A DNA stretch of 64,000 nt from an uncultured Lachnospiraceae bacterium (GTDB lineage Bacteria; Bacillota; Clostridia; Lachnospirales; Lachnospiraceae). Position numbers and translations under genes: made by a program. Under the pieces are notes generated by a model. It was given only the letters and a program-made list of their open reading frames with translations. It was not told the origin of the DNA and ran no database searches. Location of the stretch: positions 124,001-188,000 of the forward strand of contig UQLY01000004.1 in the NCBI GenBank assembly GCA_900542015.1, written 5' to 3'. Positions 25,732 through 33,862 of the stretch are shown in pieces (the stretch's first letter is position 1; the number at the start of each line of letters is the position of its first letter).

Positions 25732-26487
25732 ATGAGCGTTATTTCAATGAAACAGTTATTAGAAGCAGGTGTTCATTTCGGACATCAGACAAGAAGATGG
25801 AACCCTAAAATGGCTCCTTACATCTACACAGAGAGAAACGGTATCCATATTATCGACTTGCAGACATCTGTAGGCAAAGTGGATGAAGCTTATCAGGCAG
25901 TTTCCCAGATCGTATCCGCAGGCGGAACCGTTCTTTTCGTAGGAACCAAGAAACAGGCGCAGGATGCCGTAAAGACAGAGGCGGAACGCTGCGGTATGTT
26001 TTATGTAAATGAAAGATGGTTAGGCGGTATGCTGACCAACTTCAAGACCATTCAGAGCCGTATCGAAAGATTAAAAGCAATTGAGAAAATGTCCGAGGAC
26101 GGCACCTTTGACGTATTACCCAAAAAAGAAGTTATCGCACTGAAAAAAGAGTGGGAAAAACTGGAAAAGAACCTGGGCGGTATCAAAGGAATGACACAGA
26201 TCCCCGATGCAATTTTCGTTGTAGACCCTAAGAAGGAAAGAATTTGCGTACAGGAAGCTCATGCACTGGGAATTACGCTGATCGGTATGGCAGATACAAA
26301 CTGCGATCCCGAAGAGCTTGATTTTGTAATTCCGGGTAATGACGATGCGATCCGCGCGGTAAAACTGATCGTTTCCAAAATGGCTGACGCTGTTATCGAA
26401 GCAAATCAGGGAGAAGCGGTTGACGAAGTAGAGGCTGAAATGCTGGAAGGCGCAGACGAAGCGGAAGAGACAACGGAAGAAGCATAA
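25732..26487 (+). CDS. rpsB: Ribosomal protein S2
   Basis: A 251-residue S2: MSVISMKQLLEAGVHFGHQTRRWNPKM is split here by the diagnostic LLEAGVHFGHQTRRWNPKM. It continues through RWLGGMLTNFKTI and FVVDPKKERICVQEA to an acidic C-terminal tail. The ATG at 25732 follows GGAGGTAAG. S2 joins the small subunit late in assembly. Codon use is visibly more biased than in the flagellar genes, as expected for a ribosomal gene. Terminates 54 bp before tsf. Confidence 0.97.
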   Translation: MSVISMKQLLEAGVHFGHQTRRWNPKMAPYIYTERNGIHIIDLQTSVGKVDEAYQAVSQIVSAGGTVLFVGTKKQAQDAVKTEAERCGMFYVNERWLGGMLTNFKTIQSRIERLKAIEKMSEDGTFDVLPKKEVIALKKEWEKLEKNLGGIKGMTQIPDAIFVVDPKKERICVQEAHALGITLIGMADTNCDPEELDFVIPGNDDAIRAVKLIVSKMADAVIEANQGEAVDEVEAEMLEGADEAEETTEEA

Positions 26488-26541
26488 TCCGATAAATTAG
26501 GATATTACTTGAAATTTGATTGATGAATGGAGGAAACAGAC

Positions 26542-27471
26542 ATGGCAATTAGCGCTTCCATGGTAAAAGAATTAAGAGAAATGACCGGTGCCGGTATGAT
26601 GGACTGTAAGAAAGCTCTTACGGAAACAGACGGCGATATGGATGCAGCAGTAGAATTATTAAGAAAGAGCGGCGCAGCAAAGGCTGAGAAAAAAGCTGGC
26701 AGAATCGCAGCGGAAGGTATCTGCCGCGTAGCGGTTGAAGGCAATACCGCGGCGGTAGTAGAAGTAAACTCCGAGACGGACTTTGTCGCTAAAAACGAAG
26801 TTTTCCAGACTTACGTAGAGGCAGTTGCAAAACAGGCGCTTGCTTCCGACGCGGCTGACGTGGACGGATTGATGGAAGAAGCATGGATCGAAGACAGCAG
26901 CAAGACTGTAAAAGATGCTCTGGTAGAAAAAATCGCTACCATCGGCGAGAAACTGAATATCAGAAGATTTGCAAAGGTTACTGCTGAAAACGGCTGTGTT
27001 GTAACTTATCTTCACGGCGGCGGAAGAATCGGCGTAATCGTAAAAGCGGAAACAGGCGTAGTCAACGACGACATCAAAGAAGCGTTGTCCAACGTAGCGA
27101 TGCAGGTAGCGGCTATGAATCCCAAATACGTATCCACAGAGGACGTATCAGAGGAGTACAAGGCGCATGAGAAAGAAATTCTTATGGCGCAGGCGCAGTC
27201 TGATCCTAAAAACGCAAACAAGCCCGAGGCGATCATTGAAAAGATGATCATCGGACGTCTGAACAAAGAGTTAAAGGAAGTCTGCCTGTTAGAGCAGGAA
27301 TATGTAAAGGCTGAAAACAAAGAATCCGTTGCAAAATATCTGGAAGCAGTCGGCAAAGCAAACGGCACGGACTTAAAGGTAACAGAGTTCGTTCGTTTTG
27401 AAACAGGCGAAGGTCTGGAAAAGAAAAATGAGGACTTTGCGGCTGAGGTTGCAGCGCAGATGAATATGTAA
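26542..27471 (+). CDS. tsf: Elongation factor Ts
   Basis: A 309-residue EF-Ts. The N-terminal UBA-like domain has MVKELREMTGAGMMDCKKAL. The core has the TDFVAKNE nucleotide-exchange motif and HGGGRIGVIV. It recycles EF-Tu-GDP to EF-Tu-GTP. The ATG at 26542 follows GGAGG (26529-26533). In most Firmicutes pyrH follows directly; here a terminator and about 18.4 kb of other DNA intervene. Confidence 0.97.
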   Translation: MAISASMVKELREMTGAGMMDCKKALTETDGDMDAAVELLRKSGAAKAEKKAGRIAAEGICRVAVEGNTAAVVEVNSETDFVAKNEVFQTYVEAVAKQALASDAADVDGLMEEAWIEDSSKTVKDALVEKIATIGEKLNIRRFAKVTAENGCVVTYLHGGGRIGVIVKAETGVVNDDIKEALSNVAMQVAAMNPKYVSTEDVSEEYKAHEKEILMAQAQSDPKNANKPEAIIEKMIIGRLNKELKEVCLLEQEYVKAENKESVAKYLEAVGKANGTDLKVTEFVRFETGEGLEKKNEDFAAEVAAQMNM

Positions 27472-27509
27472 AAATTTGTCGAAATTAAGTGGATAGAGAC
27501 AGCGATAAG

Positions 27510-27554
27510 AACCCTTGTAAGTGGCGTGAAAATGTCATTTGCAAGGGTTTTTAA
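27510..27554 (+). terminator. Intrinsic terminator after tsf
   Basis: Arms AACCCTTGTAA (27510-27520) and TTGCAAGGGTT (27539-27549) with one mismatch, followed by TTTAATGTTTT. It ends the rpsB-tsf unit and marks the left edge of the AT-rich island. Confidence 0.8.
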
Positions 27555-27846
27555 TGTTTTAATGTTATTGTCATTGAAATATTTGAGGTAGATAGTTAAA
27601 TTGAACTATGATAAAATTACAATCATTAGGAGCGAATCCATTGAAATCAGTGATGTGGAGTTGATTTATGGGAATCCATTCAGATCGGCGAATCCTAAAA
27701 GAAGCAATAATAGGATTTAGTATATCATTAAGACATATGGAAAGGATTCGACGATTACAGACACATTGACGAAGCAGTTGGTTTGACGAAAGACGACCTG
27801 CTATTCAAGAAATTGGCACAGGAGATTACGAAAAAGCAAAGAGACA
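27555..27846. other. AT-rich junction with no intact gene
   Basis: No complete gene. A possible promoter (TTGAGG, 18 bases, TATGAT near 27609) is present. From about 27740 to 27840 short open stretches in different frames (for example HIDEAVGLTKDDLLFKKLAQ) look like the remains of a small gene broken by frameshifts. This may be the left junction of the inserted segment. Confidence 0.4.
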
Positions 27847-29259
27847 GTGGATGAGAAAGTTGGTGAAAGTGTGAAAGAAAGAGAACATCAATCAATAGAG
27901 TGGAAAGAAAATTGGCATGATGAATATTTAAAGTGGATCTGTGGATATGCGAATGCCTATGGGGGAAAAATATACATTGGTACAGATGATGAAGGGAATG
28001 TTGTCGGGATTGGTAATGCAAGAGAACTGTTAGAGAGAATTCCTAATAAGATTACGGATACAATGGGGATTATTGTGGATGTGAATCTTTTATATGAAGG
28101 GGAACTGGAATATTTAGAAATTATTGTTGATAAATATCCGTCTTTAATTAGTTTTCACGGAAAATATTATTATCGTTCAGGCAGTACCATGCGTGAAATT
28201 ACTGGAAAGGAATTAGAACGGGCATTGTTAAAAACGCAGGGAAAAACATGGGATGGAGTCCCTTTGCCTAAACTGTCAGTAGCAGATTTGAATCAGGAGG
28301 CAATACAGTTATTTAAAGAGAAGGCAGTGAAAAGAGGAAGACTTACAAATGAAGAAGTCAGCGTAGAAGATATTATTTTAATGGATAACCTGCATCTAAT
28401 TGATGAAGATGGATATTTGATGAGAGCCGCTATGCTGGCATTTTATAGAGATCCTGAAAAATGGGTGACTGGTTCTTATATTAAAATTGGATATTTTGGA
28501 AAATCGGATGCTGACTTGGTGTATCAGGATGAAGTGCATGGTCCTCTAATAGAGCAGGTGGACAAGGCGATAGATTTAGTTTATACAAAATACATGAAGG
28601 CACTGATTGACTATGAGGGAATTCAGAGAGTTGAGCAGTTTATGTTCCATAAGGAGGCTTTTCGAGAAATTTTATTAAATGCTGTTGTCCATAAGGACTA
28701 TAGCAGTTGTAATCCGATTCAGATTAGTGTGTATGAGGATAAAATATATATTTGGAATGATGGCGAAATGCCGCCCAACTTGGATTCTACTGAGAAGCTA
28801 TTTATGAAACATTCTTCTAAACCATACAATCCTAAATTGGCAAATATTTTTTTCAAAAGTGGTATGATTGAGGCTTGGGGAAGAGGTTTTGAAAAAATCA
28901 GGGAAGCTTGTGAGTTGTATAACGGACCATTACCGGAGTATGAAATGAATGAGTCGGGTATTATGGTTCTATGCAAGGCTTGTGCTAGGTATTTGGAAAT
29001 GTTGTCCGCAAGGGAGAAAGTTGATTCAAGCATTTTGAGTGAGCGAATAATGAACGAAAAAATGAGCGAATTGAAAAAAGAACCAATTATAAAAATTGTG
29101 GATTATCTAAAAGAGAATGAAGAGATTACTACCGCAAAAGGTGTGGAAATTACTGGAAGGTCAGAGGCGCAAGTCAGAAGATATTTAAAGGTTTTATGCA
29201 ATTTTGGAATTATAAAGAAGACACGCACTACCAAAAGTAACGTTTATATTAAGATCTAA
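27847..29259 (+). CDS. AlbA_2-domain putative DNA-binding / ATP-binding regulator
   Basis: A 470-residue protein from the GTG at 27847; the GTG at 27871 (462 residues, MKEREHQSIEWKENW) fits the family start better. Neither has a good ribosome site. The N-terminal AlbA_2 (Schlafen-like) domain has IEWKENWHDEYLKWICGYANAYGG and IYIGTDDEG. The centre is a HATPase_c_4-like domain (FREILLNAVVHKDYSS). The C-terminus has a winged helix (EEITTAKGVEITGRSEAQVRRYLKVL). Such COG2865 proteins are transcription regulators common in mobile and defence-rich regions. Target unknown. Base composition is AT-rich relative to the flanks. Confidence 0.75.
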   Translation: MDEKVGESVKEREHQSIEWKENWHDEYLKWICGYANAYGGKIYIGTDDEGNVVGIGNARELLERIPNKITDTMGIIVDVNLLYEGELEYLEIIVDKYPSLISFHGKYYYRSGSTMREITGKELERALLKTQGKTWDGVPLPKLSVADLNQEAIQLFKEKAVKRGRLTNEEVSVEDIILMDNLHLIDEDGYLMRAAMLAFYRDPEKWVTGSYIKIGYFGKSDADLVYQDEVHGPLIEQVDKAIDLVYTKYMKALIDYEGIQRVEQFMFHKEAFREILLNAVVHKDYSSCNPIQISVYEDKIYIWNDGEMPPNLDSTEKLFMKHSSKPYNPKLANIFFKSGMIEAWGRGFEKIREACELYNGPLPEYEMNESGIMVLCKACARYLEMLSAREKVDSSILSERIMNEKMSELKKEPIIKIVDYLKENEEITTAKGVEITGRSEAQVRRYLKVLCNFGIIKKTRTTKSNVYIKI

Positions 29260-29633
29260 ATAATTCACTCATAAATGATGAGCGAATAGTGATTGAATAG
29301 TAATCGAAGAACATATTTTTGATTTGATTAACTGGTATGACTTGGAGGATAGATTGATTCCTCAAATTGAGAGGCACAATCCCCCAATTTCAAAAACTTC
29401 ATATTTTGCCTTTTATTTTTTGAATTCCAAATATCCCCCAAATAAAAATTGGGGAATAAACCATACCTATGCAGAAACATTTAAAGATCAGTATTTACAG
29501 GCATTTGAGACAAGTTGTGTAAGGGAGTTATATAGTCTTTAAAATATTAAATTTCATAGTATTTTGAAGAGCTTCGGAGACATCTGAGGCTCTTTTTTAA
29601 TTTTATCTAATAAAAGATGATATAGAAGGTTCT
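29260..29633. other. Intergenic AT-rich stretch with a short doubtful ORF
   Basis: An open frame from about 29297 to 29542 reads FDLINWYDLEDRLIPQIERH and then a Phe/Pro-rich stretch. It has no ribosome site or ATG at a sensible place and no family I recognise. It may be a fragment of a lost gene. The only firm element is the hairpin at 29568-29598. Confidence 0.35.
29568..29598 (+). terminator. Intrinsic terminator upstream of the recombinase genes
   Basis: AGAGCTTCGGA / TCTGAGGCTCT pair with two wobble positions around a GACA loop, followed by six T. Likely ends transcription from the AlbA_2 gene. Confidence 0.7.
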
Positions 29634-29960
29634 ATGAATAATATTGGGATTAGAAATTTCGTAAAGACAAGTCTTTTGGACGGCATTAACGAGAATAAGG
29701 CAAAACTTGATGAATACCTTGGAAATAATTATTATCCGGCGATTATTGATAAGGCGACCTTTGATAAAGCAGAGGAAATCCGGATGAGCCGTGCAAAGGC
29801 GCTCGGCCGTGTGAGAGAACTGGAAGTAAAACAGGCGGAGCCTTTCCCGACAAAGTTTACAATGCCTGCTGTAAAAATAGTCTATGATGACCCTTTTGCA
29901 CAGGCGGCTTATGCCTACAGCCTGATAGAAAGCGAGGTGGCGATGGATGGAAGCGAATAA
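29634..29960 (+). pseudogene. Truncated recombinase-associated protein (C-terminal part)
   Basis: A 108-residue frame. From YYPAIIDKATFDKAEEIRMS to the DPFAQAAYAYSLIESEV end it matches the C-terminal part of the small recombinase-like proteins usually encoded just before a large serine recombinase in Clostridia elements. Those relatives normally have another 60 or so N-terminal residues including a PYGY segment. Here the N-terminus (MNNIGIRNFVKTSLLDG) is different and the usual part is absent. No ribosome site is seen. It overlaps the recombinase gene by 14 bases. Probably a truncated remnant still transcribed with the recombinase. Confidence 0.6.
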
Positions 29961-31518
29961 GAACATTACTGTTATCCCCGCCCGGAAACGGGTGGGAAAT
30001 ACCGTGACGGCAGAAGAAAAACCGAAACTCAGGGTTGCCGCTTACTGCCGTGTTTCCACGGACAGCGATGAACAGGCAAGCAGCTACGAGGTGCAGGTGG
30101 AGCATTACACCCAGTTCATTCAGAAAAATCCGGAATGGGAGCTGGCGAGGATATTTGCGGATGATGGAATCAGCGGCTGTAATACCAAGAAACGCAGTGA
30201 GTTTATTCGTATGATCGAGGAATGCATGGCTGGCAGGATTGATATGATCATCACGAAATCCATCAGCCGTTTTGCCCGGAATACGCTGGACTGCCTGAAA
30301 TATATCCGGGAACTGAAGGAGAAGAACATTCCTGTTTTCTTTGAGAAAGAGAACATTAACACGATGGATTCCAAAGGAGAGGTGCTGCTTACCATCATGG
30401 CGAGCCTTGCACAGCAGGAAAGCCAGTCCTTGAGCCAGAACATCAAATTGGGATTGCAGTACCGGTATCAAAACGGCGAGGTGCAGGTCAACCACAACCG
30501 CTTCCTCGGATACACCAAGGACGAGGATGGGCATCTGATCATTGAGCCTACGGAGGCAGAGGTTGTGAAGCGCATCTACCGGGAATATCTGGAGGGTAGC
30601 AGTCTGCTCCAGATAGGCAGAGGGCTTGAGGCGGATGGAATCCTGACGGCGGCGGGAAAAGCGAAGTGGCGTCCAGAAACGCTGCGGAAGATTTTGCAGA
30701 ACGAGAAGTACATTGGGGATGCCCTTCTACAGAAAACCTATACGGTGGATTTCCTTAACAAAAAGCGGGTGCAGAATAATGGAATCGTACCGCAGTATTA
30801 TGTGGAAAACAGCCATCCCCCTATTATTCCCCGTGACCTCTATATGCAGGTGCAGGAGGAAATGGTGCGGCGGGCAAACCTCCACAGTGGGGAGAAACGG
30901 AAGAAGCGGGTTTATAGTAGCAAGTACGCTTTATCCAGCATCGTTTATTGCCCCAAGTGCGGTGATATTTACCGCAGGATTGCATGGAATAACCGCGGGA
31001 AACACTCCACTGTTTGGAGGTGCTGCACCCGTGTGGAGCATGGCCCATCCGCCTGTGATGCGCCGACCATTCAGGAATCAGAACTGCAGGAGGCCGTGAT
31101 AAAGGCTATCAATATGGCACTTGGCGACAGGGACAGTATGATGGCTGCCTTGCAGGAGAATGTGGAGGCGGTCATTCGGCAGGAGGATGAATCCCCGACA
31201 GAGGGCATTGAGGCAAAGCTAGAGGAGTTGCAAAAAGAGCTGCTGAAGCGGGCGAATTCCCAAAAAGACTATAACGACATAGCCGATGAGATACACCGCT
31301 TACGAGAGTTGAAACAGAACGCTTTGGCGGAGAGTGCAGAGAGGAAGGGGCTGCAAAAGCGGATTGCCGAGATGCGGGAATTTCTGGACAGCCAGCCAAC
31401 AGAGGTCCTGGAGTATGATGAGCAGCTTGTGCGGCGGCTGATTGAAAAGGTTACGGTCTACGAGGAGCGGTTTGAGGTGGAATTCAAATCCGGGATGACG
31501 GTGGATGTGGAGAGATAG
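29947..31518 (+). CDS. Large serine recombinase (site-specific integrase/resolvase family)
   Basis: A 523-residue protein. The N-terminal catalytic domain has the nucleophile S37 in VAAYCRVSTDSDEQ, then FADDGISGCNTKKR and ITKSISRFARNTLDCL. A Recombinase domain (LEADGILTAAGKAKWRPETL, then ILQNEKYIGDALLQKTYTVDF) and a zinc ribbon (YCPKCGDIYRRIAW, then C-C-T-R-V with a later Cys) follow. The C-terminus is a coiled coil. Such enzymes integrate and excise mobile elements. It looks intact. Composition is closer to the host than its AT-rich neighbours. No att sites could be defined by eye. Confidence 0.92.
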   Translation: MEANKNITVIPARKRVGNTVTAEEKPKLRVAAYCRVSTDSDEQASSYEVQVEHYTQFIQKNPEWELARIFADDGISGCNTKKRSEFIRMIEECMAGRIDMIITKSISRFARNTLDCLKYIRELKEKNIPVFFEKENINTMDSKGEVLLTIMASLAQQESQSLSQNIKLGLQYRYQNGEVQVNHNRFLGYTKDEDGHLIIEPTEAEVVKRIYREYLEGSSLLQIGRGLEADGILTAAGKAKWRPETLRKILQNEKYIGDALLQKTYTVDFLNKKRVQNNGIVPQYYVENSHPPIIPRDLYMQVQEEMVRRANLHSGEKRKKRVYSSKYALSSIVYCPKCGDIYRRIAWNNRGKHSTVWRCCTRVEHGPSACDAPTIQESELQEAVIKAINMALGDRDSMMAALQENVEAVIRQEDESPTEGIEAKLEELQKELLKRANSQKDYNDIADEIHRLRELKQNALAESAERKGLQKRIAEMREFLDSQPTEVLEYDEQLVRRLIEKVTVYEERFEVEFKSGMTVDVER

Positions 31519-31540
31519 GGCAGAAAAAATGTGAGAACGG

Positions 31541-31567
31541 CACCTTGCAGAAATGCAGGGTGTTTTC
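31541..31567 (+). terminator. Intrinsic terminator after the serine recombinase
   Basis: CACCTTGCA (31541-31549) and TGCAGGGTG (31554-31562) pair with one G-U step around a short loop, followed by TTTTCTTAATTT. Confidence 0.7.
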
Positions 31568-31609
31568 TTAATTTAAGGTAAATTTTTAGTGAATTATCAC
31601 ACAGACCTC

Positions 31610-31638
31610 TTGTGTTTATCAACCACATGGTTTGTAAT
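31610..31638 (+). promoter_or_regulatory. Probable promoter of the XRE regulator gene
   Basis: TTGTGT (31610-31615), 17 bases, TGTAAT (31633-31638), lying 25 bases before the XRE-type start. A moderate match to the housekeeping consensus. Confidence 0.45.
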
Positions 31639-31663
31639 AAAAATATATTAGTGGAGGTGGATC

Positions 31664-31903
31664 ATGACAACATCGGATATGATAAGAGAGTTGTGTGAGA
31701 AACAGAATATCAGTCTTGCGGAGCTTTGCAGACGTATCGGGCAGACTCCGCAGAATTTTAATAAAAAGCTGAAGCGTGGAACTGTTAGTACAGAGGAAAT
31801 GCTTAAAATTGCGGATGTATTGGGAATTGTATTTGAGCAGAGATTTATTATAAAGGGAAAAAGTGGTATTGAAATAACTAATCGTGAGGTGGAGCATGAG
31901 TAA
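31664..31903 (+). CDS. XRE-family helix-turn-helix regulator
   Basis: A 79-residue protein with one Cro/C1-type domain: MIRELCEKQNISLAELCRRIG, then QTPQNFNKKLKRGTVSTEEM. GGAGGTGG precedes the ATG. It is predicted to bind DNA as a dimer. The next reading frame, a broken nuclease-like gene, starts within its last codons (31896), so it probably once controlled that gene. Confidence 0.8.
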   Translation: MTTSDMIRELCEKQNISLAELCRRIGQTPQNFNKKLKRGTVSTEEMLKIADVLGIVFEQRFIIKGKSGIEITNREVEHE

Positions 31904-32087
31904 TTTAACAGCAGGAACAGGCGCTCCATATTGGTATGAATGGTCTGTAGGTTTTATATATGGTAAAGATGCTAAATCCGGATAACAGAATCAAAAATGT
32001 TGTACTGCAGTCACAGGATAGTCAGAGTTTAGTGGTGTTGTGATAACTTACGAAGATGGAATGATTAAATATATTCAAGGGAGATGA
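31896..32087 (+). pseudogene. Remnant of a DUF4297-type (dsDNA nuclease) gene
   Basis: The start MSNLTAGTGAPYWYEWSVG matches the N-terminus of DUF4297-type nuclease proteins. The frame is lost near 31950 and a stop follows at 31983. The next frame (from 31957) restores YMVKMLNPDNRIKNVVLQSQ to about SQSL at 32028. A one-base loss shifts again, and the third frame reads VVITYEDGMIKYIQ before a stop at 32085. So about 65 codons of N-terminus survive in three frames; the rest of the gene (usually several hundred codons) is gone. Members of this family act in phage-defence systems. Confidence 0.65.
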
Positions 32088-32091
32088 TTAT

Positions 32092-32376
32092 ATGAAAACA
32101 TCTAGTATGTTAGGGAAAGAAAAGAGAATGTGGAATATTTTCAAAGGAAGAAGCAAGTGTGTAATTGTTCCTTTTGATGATAACTTGATTTCTGGAATAA
32201 CAACAACAGATATCTCTTATGCCGAAAAGATCAGAACGGTTGTTCAATCAAAACCTGACGCCATTTTGGCATATAAAGGTACTTGCGGATTGATTTGTGA
32301 TAATTCTATTTCTAGAATTGTAAATATTTCTGCGAGTACTGTAAATAGTAAGCATAAGATGAAATTTACAAAGTGA
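32092..32376 (+). pseudogene. N-terminal fragment of a DhnA/DeoC-type class I aldolase
   Basis: A 94-residue frame. It resembles the first third of class I aldolases of the DhnA/LsrF kind: LGKEKRMWNIFKGRSKCVIVPFDDN, split here by the conserved IVPFDD, and DAILAYKGTCGLI. Such enzymes are about 260-270 residues with a Schiff-base Lys further on. The frame ends shortly after VNISASTVNSKHKMKFTK, so no catalytic Lys and most of the barrel are missing. GGGAG precedes the ATG. Probably non-functional. Confidence 0.55.
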
Positions 32377-32443
32377 CATCTTGTATATTGGTAGTTTATT
32401 AAATGGATTATGTATATTTTGCTAAATAATGGGAGGTGAGTTG

Positions 32444-33352
32444 ATGAAAGAGTTATTTAGTAACGTGGGTCAATTGGTATCCTTTAGAACGGTTGATGAT
32501 TTTGAAATTGTTGGAATGCTGTTTCAAAATGATCCCAACTCATTACGCAAAATTGTTGTACATATTCATGGCAATTTTGGGAATTTCTATCAGAATAAAT
32601 TCTTATGGTATATGTCCAAGATATATTGCCAGAGCGGAATAGACTTGCTTACAGTAAATCTTTCATCACACGATGGGCTTGCAGAGGGGTATTATGGAGT
32701 TCAATTGAAATACGTTGGTGGAGGTGTGGCAGATTATAACGATTCACAAAAGGACATTCAGGCAGCAGTCGATTTTGCTAAACGCCGCGGCTATGAAGAA
32801 ATTATACTTCAAGGACACAGCTTGGGCTGTGATAAAATAATAGAGTACTCTGTATCAACTCATGGAGATAATAAAATGATACTTTTGTCACCTGTGGATA
32901 GTTATGCCGTGCAAGCTTTATGGCGAAAGCCTGAGACAGTTGAAGAGCAGATTACTCGAATTGAAGCAATGGAGTTTTCAGAAAGGGATAATGGTTGGGG
33001 AAAGGCTGATTTAAATTGGGCTAATAAAAATGAGTACGGTGCTTTAGGTGATTGTGCTGAATGGGTTTATCAGATTCCAATCACTTATGATGCACTTATT
33101 AAGATTTTAAAAGGCTCCGCATTCCATTACCTTAATCTTGAGAAAAACCCAGAATATTCCTTGAGTAACAAATGCATTGCGTTTGTTGGAAAAAAAGACG
33201 GTTTACAACTCCATAGACAAAGCATATGGGTCGACTATCTGAGGAGTAAGTTTACTAATCTGATGGTCATAGATGATCTTGACGCTGATCATGATGTTGT
33301 AGGAGTTGAAGAAATACTGATAAATCGAATTGTTAGGTGGATAGAAGCGTAA
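32444..33352 (+). CDS. Alpha/beta hydrolase-fold protein
   Basis: A 302-residue protein; ATG at 32444 follows GGGAGGTGAG. It shows the alpha/beta hydrolase plan: an early strand and oxyanion turn (KIVVHIHGNFGNFYQN), then the nucleophile elbow GHSLGCD with S126. A C-terminal D..H region follows (CIAFVGKKDG, then DDLDADHDVVGVEE). It resembles the DUF1749-like group acting on small or peptide substrates; the substrate is unknown. It is one of the few apparently intact genes in this island. A GNAT-type frame starts on the base after its stop. Confidence 0.75.
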   Translation: MKELFSNVGQLVSFRTVDDFEIVGMLFQNDPNSLRKIVVHIHGNFGNFYQNKFLWYMSKIYCQSGIDLLTVNLSSHDGLAEGYYGVQLKYVGGGVADYNDSQKDIQAAVDFAKRRGYEEIILQGHSLGCDKIIEYSVSTHGDNKMILLSPVDSYAVQALWRKPETVEEQITRIEAMEFSERDNGWGKADLNWANKNEYGALGDCAEWVYQIPITYDALIKILKGSAFHYLNLEKNPEYSLSNKCIAFVGKKDGLQLHRQSIWVDYLRSKFTNLMVIDDLDADHDVVGVEEILINRIVRWIEA

Positions 33353-33862
33353 ATGGAAAAAATAAATGATCAAGCCACGAGTAATTTATCTACAGAATCA
33401 TTAGATTTTTTATAGAATGCTTTGAATCAGTACTTTAAGAAATCCGAACTTCGCCATAAGGAAAGCCAATATAAAGCTTTCAAGCACAAAAACTATTATG
33501 TATCGTTTTTTAATGATGAATTTGGTTTAGCTTTTGCTTTGTGGTGGGATTTTGATAGCTTGATTTTCTGCGAATACATAGTTGTATCATGTGATAATCG
33601 AGGAATTGGAGCAGGATCACGGTTACTTGAACATTTAGCAAAGTTGAAAAAGCAAATTGTTTTGGAAGTAGAAAAGGGCTCTGAGTTAGCCCTTTTTTAT
33701 GTCAAAAATAATTTTGTTATAAACGAATATTCATATAATGCGATTCCTTTGAATGGTGAAGAGGCTGAGAAGTATGATTTGTTTTCGTACTCTGAATCAT
33801 TAACAAAAGAAGAATATGATTACTTTTGGAATGTGATAAACGAACCGGAATATCAATTTTAA
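33353..33862 (+). pseudogene. GNAT-type acetyltransferase-like gene with in-frame TAG
   Basis: A frame begins with ATG at 33353, directly after the hydrolase stop (MEKINDQATSNLSTESLDFL). It meets TAG at 33413-33415, then continues open to 33862 (NALNQYFKKSELRHKES and on). The second part has a GNAT-like core: YIVVSCDNRGIGAGSRLLEHL fits the acetyl-CoA loop, and LALFYVKNNFVINEYSY resembles strand 5 and helix 4. A restart at TTG 33422 would give 146 residues but lacks a ribosome site. Likely inactivated by one nonsense change. Confidence 0.6.

Noticed and set aside
29324..29542. A 72-codon frame beginning INWYDLEDRLIPQ
   Set aside because: No ATG or ribosome site and no recognisable family; recorded only as possible fragment.
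33413..33415. TAG in the GNAT-like frame as a recoded (pyrrolysine) codon
   Set aside because: No pyl genes are visible, many genes here end in TAG normally, and a second gene nearby carries a TAA, so plain decay is simpler.
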